Positions 8,286 through 16,467 of a DNA stretch of 64,000 nt are shown in pieces. Below the pieces are notes generated by a model, which was given only the letters and a program-made list of their open reading frames with translations, searched no databases and had not been told where the DNA came from. Position 1 is the stretch's first letter, and every line of letters starts with the position of its first letter. A program made the translations under genes and the position numbers. This DNA is from Mesobacillus jeotgali (GTDB lineage: Bacteria; Bacillota; Bacilli; Bacillales; Cytobacillaceae), in the NCBI RefSeq assembly GCF_002874535.1, contig NZ_CP025025.1:3371312-3435311 (forward strand), given 5' to 3'.

Positions 8286-9296
8286 TTATTCCGCATATAA
8301 ATACATCAGGCGTGGAGAATTAGGCTGGGATAATAACTTCATTAAGCCTGCCATTTCTGCGTCTTTCCCAATGATCTTTTGTGCGCTCATGCTGAAAAAC
8401 GAACCAAATCCCATGCTTTCTGTGTATTTGACAACAGTAGCGTCTCCGAGTTTTTGATCCTTCCTGACACTGTCTATGACATCCTCCAGATATCCAAATC
8501 CATCGATCAATTTCAGCTGCTTTGCCTGGCGGCCATCATAGATGCGGCCATCCGCAATTTCCTTCACCCTTTCCACAGACAAACCGCGGCCTTCGGAAAT
8601 GACTTTTACGAATCCTTCATATGAGTTGTCTATCATCGATTGGAGGATTTCCCGCTCATCCTCTGTCATCGGCCTTGATGGGCTCATGATATCCTTGTAT
8701 GGCCCACTTTTAATTGTCGTGAATTCAACTCCATACTTTTCGGCAAGACCGGCATAGTTAACTCCCTGCATGATGACACCCAGCGATCCGGTAAGCGTTT
8801 CAGGGCTGGCAAAGATTTTATCCGCAGGAGCAGACACATAATAACCACCAGAAGCGGCCATTGACCCCATCGATACATAAACAGGCTTTTTCGTTTCCTT
8901 TTGGATTTCCTTGATCTTGTCATGGATTTGAGCACTTTCCACGACGCCGCCACCAGGTGAGTTCACTTGCAGAATAATGGCTTTAACATCGTCGCTTTCT
9001 TTTACATAATCTAGTTGTTCCATGAATGCCCTGTGATTATATAGCGGACTTTCAAAGAATGATTCTGCATCCCCTGTATCCTGAATCACGCCATTAATGG
9101 ACAATACTGCTATCTTGCTCAGCATGTCACCTTCTTCGATAATCTCTTCAGCAAACATTTCTTCCGTTACGGCAAACATATCTGTAAACGCATTTTCCGC
9201 GTCACTGAAAGCTACTGTCGACAGAAAATTAATAAATGTTGATGCAATGAACAATCCGACGGCTATTCCTAAAGCCGCCCACCTTTTCCCATTCAT
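8286..9296 (-). CDS. sppA: Signal peptide peptidase SppA
   Basis: A 336-residue membrane-anchored serine protease that degrades cleaved signal peptides at the membrane. An N-terminal segment (GIAVGLFIASTFINFLSTVAF) anchors it. The Ser/Lys dyad is complete: S149 in MGSMAASGGYY and K201 in TTIKSGPYKDIMSP, two residues offset from the positions reported for B. subtilis. The oxyanion region NSPGGGV lies at 112-118. Length is usual. First gene of the sppA-yteJ operon; divergent from the NAD kinase gene. Confidence 0.95.
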   Translation of the reverse strand: MNGKRWAALGIAVGLFIASTFINFLSTVAFSDAENAFTDMFAVTEEMFAEEIIEEGDMLSKIAVLSINGVIQDTGDAESFFESPLYNHRAFMEQLDYVKESDDVKAIILQVNSPGGGVVESAQIHDKIKEIQKETKKPVYVSMGSMAASGGYYVSAPADKIFASPETLTGSLGVIMQGVNYAGLAEKYGVEFTTIKSGPYKDIMSPSRPMTEDEREILQSMIDNSYEGFVKVISEGRGLSVERVKEIADGRIYDGRQAKQLKLIDGFGYLEDVIDSVRKDQKLGDATVVKYTESMGFGSFFSMSAQKIIGKDAEMAGLMKLLSQPNSPRLMYLYAE

Positions 9297-9439
9297 CTTG
9301 AAGCCCCCTTGTAAGTTTCTCGTACTTTCAAAACCTTATGAAAAAATGATAAACTGATGTCAATAACATTTATTTTAGCAAAAGAATTCAAAAGTGGGTA
9401 AAATTATGGAAGAAATACGAAATGTTTGGAGGAATTTAT

Positions 9440-10240
9440 ATGCCAGATCGCCGCAATATTTATTTTCACCATACGCCAGACACAACCATGCTGGAAAAAG
9501 TTGAACCTCTCTATAAACTGGCACAACAATATAATTTCAATATCGTGAATGACTATCGTACCGCTAATATCATCGTCAGTGTTGGTGATGACGGTACCTT
9601 CCTGCAGGCTGTCAGAAAGACCGGTTTCCGGGATGATTGCCTATATGCCGGTATTTCAGTTACTGGCTCCCTGAATATGTATTGTGATTTCCGTCTAGAG
9701 GATACAGATAAAATGATTGAAGCAATCACAAATGCACAAATCGAAGTCAGACGCTATCCGACGATCGAGGTTACAATCGATGGTGATACAACTTTTGGCT
9801 GCTTGAATGAATTCAGCGTACGTTCAGCGATCATCAAAGCTTTTGTAATGGATGTGTATATCGACGACAAGCATTTCGAGACCTTCCGCGGGGACGGCAT
9901 GATCGTCGCAACCCCTACAGGAAGCACAGCTTATAATAAATCGGTCAACGGCGCAGTCGTAGACCCGCTGCTTCCTTGCATGCAGGTGAGCGAGCTTGCT
10001 TCAGTGAACAATAATGACTTCCGTACGCTTGGCTCATCATTCATCCTCAGCGGAGACCGAAAGCTTACCTTCAAGGTTGCCCAGGACGGAAATGATTATC
10101 CAATCATGGGAATGGATAACGAAGCACTTAGCATCCAGCATGTCGAAAAATTCGATGTGAAACTAAGCAACAAAATTATTAAAACTGTAAAACTGAAGGA
10201 CAACTCTTTCTGGGAAAAAGTGAAGAGGACATTCTTATAA
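9440..10240 (+). CDS. nadK2: NAD kinase 2
   Basis: A 266-residue NAD kinase that makes NADP from NAD and ATP. The start ATG at 9440 has GGAGG 7 bases upstream; an ATG at 9422 precedes that site and is not used. Conserved parts: CLNEFSVRSAIIKAFVMDV, FRGDGMIVATPTGSTAYNKS and the C-terminal KLKDNSFWEKVKRTFL. The catalytic GGDGT motif reads GDDGT here (residues 49-53): the second Gly is Asp while the catalytic Asp is kept. The stop codon directly abuts a fragment of the dispersed repeat. Matches the second (YtdI-type) NAD kinase of Bacillus by position. Confidence 0.93.
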   Translation: MPDRRNIYFHHTPDTTMLEKVEPLYKLAQQYNFNIVNDYRTANIIVSVGDDGTFLQAVRKTGFRDDCLYAGISVTGSLNMYCDFRLEDTDKMIEAITNAQIEVRRYPTIEVTIDGDTTFGCLNEFSVRSAIIKAFVMDVYIDDKHFETFRGDGMIVATPTGSTAYNKSVNGAVVDPLLPCMQVSELASVNNNDFRTLGSSFILSGDRKLTFKVAQDGNDYPIMGMDNEALSIQHVEKFDVKLSNKIIKTVKLKDNSFWEKVKRTFL

Positions 10241-10258
10241 GGCTAGGCGCTGGAGCTG
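10241..10258 (+). repeat. Right-end fragment of the dispersed repeat
   Basis: GGCTAGGCGCTGGAGCTG matches the right end of the ~115-bp element and begins directly after the NAD kinase stop codon. Confidence 0.6.
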
Positions 10259-10301
10259 TACAATTCTCGAAGTAGAATTTATACTTACTAACCTCTTAAG
10301 A

Positions 10302-10335
10302 AAAGAGCTGCGGATTATTCCGCAGCTCTTTTTTT
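10302..10335. terminator. Bidirectional terminator between nadK2 and rarD
   Basis: Stem AAAGAGCTGCGG / CCGCAGCTCTTT with loop ATTATT. The plus strand continues with eight T; the minus strand continues with TTTTCTT. Serves the convergent pair. Confidence 0.88.
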
Positions 10336-10356
10336 GGGGATCTTTGATTGCACCCC

Positions 10357-11292
10357 TTACATATGCAATCCTTTTTCTTTCTTCCACTTAACCGTCAAAG
10401 CTGCTGCCATTTTTGTCCTTGATAATGAGTAAAGGATCAATGCTGACCAGATAAAGGTGAAGGCAAGCAGATGGATTGACGAGAATGTTTCGTGATAGAT
10501 GAAAACTCCAAGGATGAGTGTCAATGTCGGTGCAATATATTGCAGGATACCAAGTGTTGCGAGCGGAATCCTTTGGGCTCCTTTAGCGAAAAAGAGCAGT
10601 GGAACTGCCGTAGCTGCCCCTGCGCCTGCCAGCAGCAGCGTAGTTGACAATGAACCTGCAAACAGTGAGTTCGTTCCCTGGTTTAGGAGGTAGCCAATGT
10701 AGATGGCTGCGAGCGGCATAACGACCAGTGTTTCAAGCGCCAGCCCGACAGCAGAATCTACCTTGATCAATTTCTTCGCCAATCCATACAGGCCAAAGGA
10801 AATTGCGAGTGATAGAGCAATCCACGGAAATTGTCCGTATGAAATCGTCATAATCAATACACCGATTGCTGCGAGCGCAAACGATATATATTGCAGCAAG
10901 GATAGGCGTTCCTTCAGAAATACCATCCCAAGAAGGACACTTACAAGCGGATTGATATAATAGCCAAGGCTTGCTTCGATCATCTGGTCTGTATTCACAG
11001 CCCAGATATACATGAACCAGTTAATGCTGATTAGCATTGAAGCCACAGCCAGGGCGGCTAATTGCTTTTTATTTTGGGCCAGCCCGAGCAATGTCCCAGT
11101 GAAAAGTCTCCATTTCTTATTAATGACCAGTATGACGGCGATGAAGAAAAACGACCAGAATACACGATTAGCAAGGATTTCATCAGCATTTACATGATCT
11201 AAAAGCTTCCAATAAACAGGAAGGAATCCCCACAATATATAAGAAAAAGCTGCGTATAGGACACCAGCTTGTTGTTCGGTCCTTTTATCCAT
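10357..11292 (-). CDS. rarD: EamA family transporter RarD
   Basis: A 311-residue integral membrane protein with about ten hydrophobic segments and the RarD start GVLYAAFSYILWGFLPVYWKLL. It belongs to the drug/metabolite transporter superfamily; RarD substrates are not established (the name comes from a chloramphenicol sensitivity phenotype). An AGGGGG site lies about 10 bases before the start. Flanked by terminators, so probably transcribed alone. Not part of the B. subtilis order here as I recall it, so possibly a local insertion. Confidence 0.9.
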   Translation of the reverse strand: MDKRTEQQAGVLYAAFSYILWGFLPVYWKLLDHVNADEILANRVFWSFFFIAVILVINKKWRLFTGTLLGLAQNKKQLAALAVASMLISINWFMYIWAVNTDQMIEASLGYYINPLVSVLLGMVFLKERLSLLQYISFALAAIGVLIMTISYGQFPWIALSLAISFGLYGLAKKLIKVDSAVGLALETLVVMPLAAIYIGYLLNQGTNSLFAGSLSTTLLLAGAGAATAVPLLFFAKGAQRIPLATLGILQYIAPTLTLILGVFIYHETFSSIHLLAFTFIWSALILYSLSRTKMAAALTVKWKKEKGLHM

Positions 11293-11410
11293 CCGAACAG
11301 CCCCCTAATCTTTCTAGACTCGAAATAATATCATTATAAAGGGGAATGCTGCGGACTGACAATCTTTTTTTAAGGCTAATAACAGACAATTTATGCACAC
11401 TGTTTAATGC

Positions 11411-11440
11411 AATAAAGAAAGATAACCCTGACCAGGTTAT
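11411..11440 (-). terminator. Terminator of the HesB-like gene
   Basis: Stem ATAACC / GGTTAT at 11422-11440, with CTTTCTTTATT after it on the minus strand. Confidence 0.6.
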
Positions 11441-11757
11441 TTTTCATTTCGTGATTTTAACTTGAAGTTGTAGCCAAATGTCTCTTCGGCAGAGGATATT
11501 TTATAGCCGAAACCAGGCTTAAAATCCAAGAATATTTTGCTTGGAAGGGACTCCAGCGATTTTTCTGGTACAAAAAAGTTAATACCGCTTTCTGTAATCA
11601 CTTCATCATCAGCCTGCTTTTCTTCGATGTGCAGTTGAATGTCCGTTGCGATCGAACATGTCCCAACAAACTCTGCTAAAATTCTTATTCCTTCACTATC
11701 GCTGAATTGGACCTTACTCAACTCTTCCAATGCTGCCTCTTTAATTTCGATTTTCAT
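11437..11757 (-). CDS. HesB/YqkB-like Fe-S biosynthesis family protein
   Basis: A 106-residue protein of the Fe-S_biosyn (HesB/IscA) fold, closest in look to the Bacillus YqkB subgroup. The core is recognisable (LAEFVGTCSIATDIQLHI and KIFLDFKPGFGYKISSA). True A-type scaffold proteins carry three conserved cysteines; this one has only C34, and the C-terminal CxC is absent. It is therefore unlikely to act as a classical cluster carrier, and its role is unknown. Flanked by its own terminator. Confidence 0.8.
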   Translation of the reverse strand: MKIEIKEAALEELSKVQFSDSEGIRILAEFVGTCSIATDIQLHIEEKQADDEVITESGINFFVPEKSLESLPSKIFLDFKPGFGYKISSAEETFGYNFKLKSRNEK

Positions 11758-11842
11758 GAATAATCACCCCTATAAAATTAAATATACCCAAGTTTTTATC
11801 CACAACGCATGCTCTGCTTGTTACTTAGCTAATTATTTAACT

Positions 11843-11874
11843 AAATACAAAAGGCAGACCACAGCGGCCTGCCT
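11843..11874 (-). terminator. Terminator of the acyl-CoA synthetase gene
   Basis: Imperfect stem AGGCAG / CTGCCT at 11852-11874 extended by GG/CC, with CTTTTGTATTT after it on the minus strand. Confidence 0.65.
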
Positions 11875-11887
11875 CTTGCTACACTAT

Positions 11888-13468
11888 TTATTTTGCCCCT
11901 TCCAATTCCTTCTTGCGCAATTCTATGCGGCGAATTTTTCCTGAAGTTGTTTTTGGAAGTTCTTCAAGGAACTCGATTTTCCTTGGGTATTTATATGGAG
12001 CCGTTAATTCTTTCACGTGCTGCTGCAGCTCAGCTACAAGGTTCTCCTGTTCAGGGCTGACGCCGTCTCGCAGGACAACAAAGGCTTTTACGATATGACC
12101 GCGGATTTCATCAGGTGATGCTACTACTGCACATTCACTTACGTAAGGATGTTTTACAAGTGCATCCTCAACTTCGAAAGGCCCGATTGTATAGCCAGAG
12201 CTGATGATGATGTCGTCTCCGCGTCCTTCAAACCAGAAGTAGCCTTCTTCATCTTTGCTCGCTTTATCCCCTGTTACGTAGTAATCACCACGGAACTGCA
12301 TCGCTGTCCGCTCTGGATCCTTGTAATAGTTCTTGAACAAAGCTGGTGTTTCAACATGGACAGCGATATCCCCGACTTCTCCTGGAGCACAAGGCTCACC
12401 GTTTTCATTGATAATTTCGACCCGGTTTCCAGGCGTTGGCTTGCCCATCGATCCCGGTCTCAATTCCATGCCTTTTGTCACGCCGACAAGCAATGTATTT
12501 TCTGTCTGTCCATAACCGTCGCGCACCTCGACATTGAAATGCTTTTTAAATGTATCAATTACTTCCCGATTAAGCGGTTCTCCCGCAGAAACAGCACTGT
12601 GAAGTCCTGGCAGATTAAAATCACTTAAATTTTCCACCTTTGCCATCAGACGGTATTCAGTCGGTGTGCAGCAAAGGACATTCACATTATATTTTTGCAG
12701 CAGTGTCAAATACTTTTGGGGCTCGAATTTCCCCTGATAAACCAGGCCGGTTGCACCAGTTCCCATTACAGATAAAAACGGACTCCAGATCCACTTTTGC
12801 CAGCCAGGACCTGCTGTCGCCCAGACAGTGTCACCATCCTCAATCCCAAGCCAATTTGTTGCTGCTGTGCGAAGATGCGCATATGCCCATCCATGTGTAT
12901 GGACGACCCCTTTAGGATTGCCTGTCGTTCCGGAAGTGTAGCTAAGGAATGCCATGTCATCGCGTTCAGTAGGTGCCAGCGGAAGGTCAGCCGAAGCATT
13001 AACCATTTCTGCATCCAGATGGATCCAGCCTTCTCTTTCGTCTCCAATAACAAACTTAGGCAGGTTATCCGCTTCCTCTATTCCTGCGAATTCTTCTGTA
13101 AAAGGAGCATAGCTTACAATTGCTTTTACGTCGCCATGGTTGATCCGATATTGAAAATCCTTAGTTCTTAGCATTTCCGAACTAGGGATGACAACTAAGC
13201 CCATTTTCAACGATGCAATATAAACCTGATAGGCCTCAATCAATCTCGGCACGACGACCAAAACGACATCCCCCTGTTGCAAGCCATGTTCCGAGAAAAC
13301 GTTTCCAATTCTATTCGCATTATTTAGAAGTTCATGGTATGTAATTTCTTTCGTGCTGCCTGCTTCATTTTCCCAGACAATCGCTTTTCTTTCTTGATCC
13401 TGAGCGAAGCGCTCCATTTCAGATACAAGATTATACTTTTGCGGCGCAATTAATTGTTCCCTGTTCAT
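11888..13468 (-). CDS. Acyl-CoA synthetase, YtcI/MbcS-like
   Basis: A 526-residue AMP-forming acyl-CoA ligase, activating a carboxylic acid to its CoA ester through an acyl-adenylate. Visible: the P-loop-like SYTSGTTGNPKGVVHTHG, the GYGQTENTLLVG motif, the YVTGDKA hinge and the C-terminal KTTSGKIRR with its catalytic, acetylatable Lys. It is a paralogue of AcsA (30039-31757). By position it matches B. subtilis ytcI, whose relatives (MbcS) activate short branched-chain acids; that substrate is inferred. The start MNREQLIAPQ has AGGGGGAAG upstream; a longer reading from 13537 lacks support. Confidence 0.88.
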   Translation of the reverse strand: MNREQLIAPQKYNLVSEMERFAQDQERKAIVWENEAGSTKEITYHELLNNANRIGNVFSEHGLQQGDVVLVVVPRLIEAYQVYIASLKMGLVVIPSSEMLRTKDFQYRINHGDVKAIVSYAPFTEEFAGIEEADNLPKFVIGDEREGWIHLDAEMVNASADLPLAPTERDDMAFLSYTSGTTGNPKGVVHTHGWAYAHLRTAATNWLGIEDGDTVWATAGPGWQKWIWSPFLSVMGTGATGLVYQGKFEPQKYLTLLQKYNVNVLCCTPTEYRLMAKVENLSDFNLPGLHSAVSAGEPLNREVIDTFKKHFNVEVRDGYGQTENTLLVGVTKGMELRPGSMGKPTPGNRVEIINENGEPCAPGEVGDIAVHVETPALFKNYYKDPERTAMQFRGDYYVTGDKASKDEEGYFWFEGRGDDIIISSGYTIGPFEVEDALVKHPYVSECAVVASPDEIRGHIVKAFVVLRDGVSPEQENLVAELQQHVKELTAPYKYPRKIEFLEELPKTTSGKIRRIELRKKELEGAK

Positions 13469-13608
13469 ACTCTTCCCCCTCATAATGTTTTGTTCAGGCC
13501 GGTTCACTAATGTGAGTACTTGCCTTCTTATCCCCAATTCCTATTATACAAAATTATTTAAAAATTTAAAATTATATGATAACATTTTTTCAATATAATA
13601 ATTCGTGC

Positions 13609-13638
13609 AAAAAAAGAGCGGGGCATCTGCCCCGCTCC
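13609..13638 (-). terminator. Spore protein gene terminator
   Basis: Stem GAGCGGGG / CCCCGCTC at 13617-13638 with a run of T after it on the minus strand. Confidence 0.88.
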
Positions 13639-13664
13639 TTGTAGCCATATTATTAATTTTTTAA

Positions 13665-13871
13665 TTAGCGAGAGTATCCGCCACCAAGTTGTTGTTCAGC
13701 CATTTGAACTAAACGCTTAGTGATCTCTCCACCTACAGAACCGTTAGCGCGAGAAGTAGTTTCTCCGCCTAGCTGTACACCAAATTCAGAAGCGATTTCG
13801 TACTTCATTTGGTCAAGAGCTTGTGATACTCCAGGTACTAGAAGTTGATTTGAGCTGTTGTTGTTTGCCAT
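13665..13871 (-). CDS. sspA: Alpha/beta-type small acid-soluble spore protein
   Basis: A 68-residue DNA-binding spore protein that coats and protects forespore DNA. The germination protease recognition region is seen as YEIASEFGV (residues 24-32), followed by the conserved [22 protein letters not shown] near-perfect GGAGGTGA ribosome site precedes [11 protein letters not shown] candidate sigma-G promoter is at 13894-13924. Position between ytcI and thiI matches B. subtilis sspA; other alpha/beta paralogues exist, so the symbol rests on position. Confidence 0.93.
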   Translation of the reverse strand: MANNNSSNQLLVPGVSQALDQMKYEIASEFGVQLGGETTSRANGSVGGEITKRLVQMAEQQLGGGYSR

Positions 13872-13893
13872 GTGTTTCACCTCCTTGTGAGTA

Positions 13894-13924
13894 TAGAGTG
13901 TGTAAAAACACATGGCTTAATTCA
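13894..13924 (-). promoter_or_regulatory. Candidate sigma-G promoter of sspA
   Basis: On the minus strand TGAATT, an 18-base spacer and CACTCTA. The sigma-G consensus is about TGAATA and CATACTA, so one and two mismatches. The distance to the ribosome site is suitable. Confidence 0.5.
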
Positions 13925-13962
13925 AAACTTTAATTGGTAATTGTTCACAAATTCATCATAAT

Positions 13963-15171
13963 TTAAAATAGGTCATCCATTGAATCATCTTTTCGTTCCG
14001 AAGCCGGTTTGAGAACCATACGCTCAGTTCCTTCGACGGCTTTTTGAATCAATTCCTCAAAGTCGAAGAAGCTTTCAAAGTTTTGAACCTTATCGAGCTT
14101 TGGCTTAGTTTTCGGTGAAGAAGGAACAAAGACCGTACAGCAATCCTCATATGGTCGGATTGATATGTCATGAGTATCAATATCATGAGCAATATCCATG
14201 ATTTGAAGTTTGTCCATTGTAATCAAAGGTCTGATGATTGGTGTAGTAGTCACTTCATTGATCGCATACATGCTTTCAAGCGTCTGGCTTGCTACCTGCC
14301 CAAGACTTTCACCAGTGATGATTGCAAGGCCGCCCTGTTTTTCCCTGATGGCGTCCGTTATGCGGAGCATAATTCTCCTTGTCGTTGTCATCGTATAGTT
14401 TTCCGGTATTTGCTTGTGGATTGCCTGCTGGATCTCAGTGAACGGCACAATATGAAGTGCGAAATGCCCGTTTACCTCTGCAAGTTTTTCCGAAAGATCA
14501 ATAACCTTTTGTTTTGCTCTCTCACTTGTAAATGGTGGACTGAAGAAATGGACGCCTTCAACCTCGAGGCCTCTCTTCATAGAAAGATATCCTGCTACAG
14601 GACTGTCAATTCCCCCGGAAAGCATCAGCATTCCTTTGCCCGCAGAGGCAGCAGGGAGTCCGCCAGCACCTTTTATTGTTTCTGCCGAAATATAGGCAGC
14701 TTCTTTTCTAATTTCGATCTGAAGATTTATATCAGGGTTGCGGACGTCCACTTTCAAGTCATCAACATTCCTTAAAATATGGCCGCCGAACTCCGAATTG
14801 ATCCCGTTTGTATCCAATTCAAATGTCTTGTCCGAACGTTTAGCAGTGATTTTAAAAGTCTGGCCCGGCTTATGAATCTTCCTGAAAAGTTCAAGTGCAG
14901 CATCTTTCATTTTATCGAGATCCTTTTCAACTTTTACAGCCGGGCTGAAGGATTGAATCCCGAATATTTCTTTCAACTTCTCTACAATTCCGTCACTTTC
15001 TTCACCATTAAGAAGGATGAACATGCGATCCCGTTCTGCCTTGATGGCTGCATTCGGATAGTCCCTTAAAGCTCTTTTAATATTTTTTCTAAGTCGATCA
15101 ATGAATTTATTCCTGTTTCTTCCTTTAGTCGATATTTCTCCATAACGAACCAAAATACGGTCATACATCAT
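13963..15171 (-). CDS. thiI: tRNA 4-thiouridine synthase ThiI
   Basis: A 402-residue enzyme that makes 4-thiouridine in tRNA (position 8) and can feed sulfur to thiamin synthesis. Order: N-terminal ferredoxin-like and THUMP domains (to about residue 165), then the PP-loop ATPase domain with SGGIDSPVAGYL near 180. There is no rhodanese extension, which is normal in Bacilli, where a dedicated cysteine desulfurase supplies sulfur. It overlaps the stop of iscS by ATGA, so the two are translationally coupled. First of two adjacent ATGs chosen for its spacing to GAGG. Confidence 0.96.
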   Translation of the reverse strand: MMYDRILVRYGEISTKGRNRNKFIDRLRKNIKRALRDYPNAAIKAERDRMFILLNGEESDGIVEKLKEIFGIQSFSPAVKVEKDLDKMKDAALELFRKIHKPGQTFKITAKRSDKTFELDTNGINSEFGGHILRNVDDLKVDVRNPDINLQIEIRKEAAYISAETIKGAGGLPAASAGKGMLMLSGGIDSPVAGYLSMKRGLEVEGVHFFSPPFTSERAKQKVIDLSEKLAEVNGHFALHIVPFTEIQQAIHKQIPENYTMTTTRRIMLRITDAIREKQGGLAIITGESLGQVASQTLESMYAINEVTTTPIIRPLITMDKLQIMDIAHDIDTHDISIRPYEDCCTVFVPSSPKTKPKLDKVQNFESFFDFEELIQKAVEGTERMVLKPASERKDDSMDDLF

Positions 15172-16313
15172 TTCTTTACTACCTCGCTTAAATGTTTTAC
15201 TGTCTCAGCTATTGCCTTTGCTGCTATCTCTGCTTCTTCTGCTGTATTGCTGTATGTCAGGCTGACCCTGATTGCGCTTTCCGCTTCCTCTTGTGACACT
15301 CCCATTGCCAGCAAAGTCTTGCTTGCAGCCTTCTTTTTTGAAGAGCAGGCGCTTGTGGTTGATACATATATATTTTTTTCTTCCAGCGCATGTACAAATG
15401 TTTCTGCCTTCAAACCCTTGATGGAAAAGTTCAATATGTGGGGCGCACGATTATCCATTGGCGTGTGAATGGTGATTTCCTTGATTTGGTTTATACCACT
15501 TCTTAATATTTCCATAGCCTCCACCATTTGATTCAGCTTTTCTGTCCTTTGTTCAACCGTCAGCCTTAATGCCTTTGCCATCGCAACCATGCCGGCTACA
15601 TTTTCGGTTCCGCTCCGCTGCTTCCATTCCTGATTTCCGCCGGAGAATAATGGAGACAAGGTGACACCTTCTTTTATGAACAATGCGCCTGTCCCTTTCA
15701 GGCCATGGAATTTATGCCCCGAGATGGTGGCCAAATGGATCCCGGCTTCGTAAAAGTTCAATGGTACCTTACCGACTCCCTGAACATAGTCAACATGTAA
15801 GAATGCTTTTGGATACTTTTTTAGAAGTTTTCCAATTTCCTTTATAGGCTGAATCGTGCCGACTTCATTATTTACATGAATCACAGACACAAGAATGGTA
15901 TCATCACGCATTTCTTTTTCGATCGAATCCGCGCTGATAAAGCCATCTGCATCAGGCTTTATATATGTTATTTCATATCCGAGTGATTCAAGCTGTACCA
16001 TCGCATTGTGGATGGAAGCATGTTCAATGCTTGTGGTTATGATATGCCTGCCTCTTTCGCGGTGGGCCATCGCAATTCCTTTTATAGCAAGATTATTGCT
16101 TTCCGTCCCTCCGGAAGTGAACAGGATTTCCGTTTCTTTTACATTCAGCAGCCTGGCAACCTGAGAACGCGCCTGCTGAAGCAGCTTCTCTGCCTGCCCA
16201 CCGATTTTATGAAGTGATGAAGGATTTCCGAAAAAATCCTCTGAGACTTTTAAAAATGAGTCCAATACTTCTTTATAGGGTTTAGTTGTGGCACTGTTGT
16301 CTAAGTAAATCAT
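15168..16313 (-). CDS. nifZ: Cysteine desulfurase, NifZ/IscS type
   Basis: A 381-residue PLP enzyme that removes sulfur from cysteine and passes it on as a persulfide. The PLP lysine is K201 in SGHKFHGLKG and the persulfide cysteine is C323 in STTSACSSKKK; the PLP-binding HVD is at 173-175. The coupling to thiI marks it as the ThiI-dedicated desulfurase (NifZ in B. subtilis) rather than the general Fe-S desulfurase. GGGGGAT precedes the ATG. braB, which sits next in B. subtilis, is absent. Confidence 0.95.
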   Translation of the reverse strand: MIYLDNSATTKPYKEVLDSFLKVSEDFFGNPSSLHKIGGQAEKLLQQARSQVARLLNVKETEILFTSGGTESNNLAIKGIAMAHRERGRHIITTSIEHASIHNAMVQLESLGYEITYIKPDADGFISADSIEKEMRDDTILVSVIHVNNEVGTIQPIKEIGKLLKKYPKAFLHVDYVQGVGKVPLNFYEAGIHLATISGHKFHGLKGTGALFIKEGVTLSPLFSGGNQEWKQRSGTENVAGMVAMAKALRLTVEQRTEKLNQMVEAMEILRSGINQIKEITIHTPMDNRAPHILNFSIKGLKAETFVHALEEKNIYVSTTSACSSKKKAASKTLLAMGVSQEEAESAIRVSLTYSNTAEEAEIAAKAIAETVKHLSEVVKK

Positions 16314-16427
16314 CGTATCCCCCCTTGTTCAATACATTTATGCTAACTAGAAATCTTATCATAAGAAGTTATCAATGAAAAATAATCGCAATTGATATTA
16401 ATAGTATGCCCGGAAGCATGCATCTCC

Positions 16428-16456
16428 CAAAAAAACAGGTCTCCATGACGGAGACC
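16428..16456 (-). terminator. ezrA terminator
   Basis: Stem GGTCTCC / GGAGACC at 16438-16456 followed on the minus strand by CTGTTTTTTT. Confidence 0.85.
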
Positions 16457-16467
16457 CACGTTTTTCA

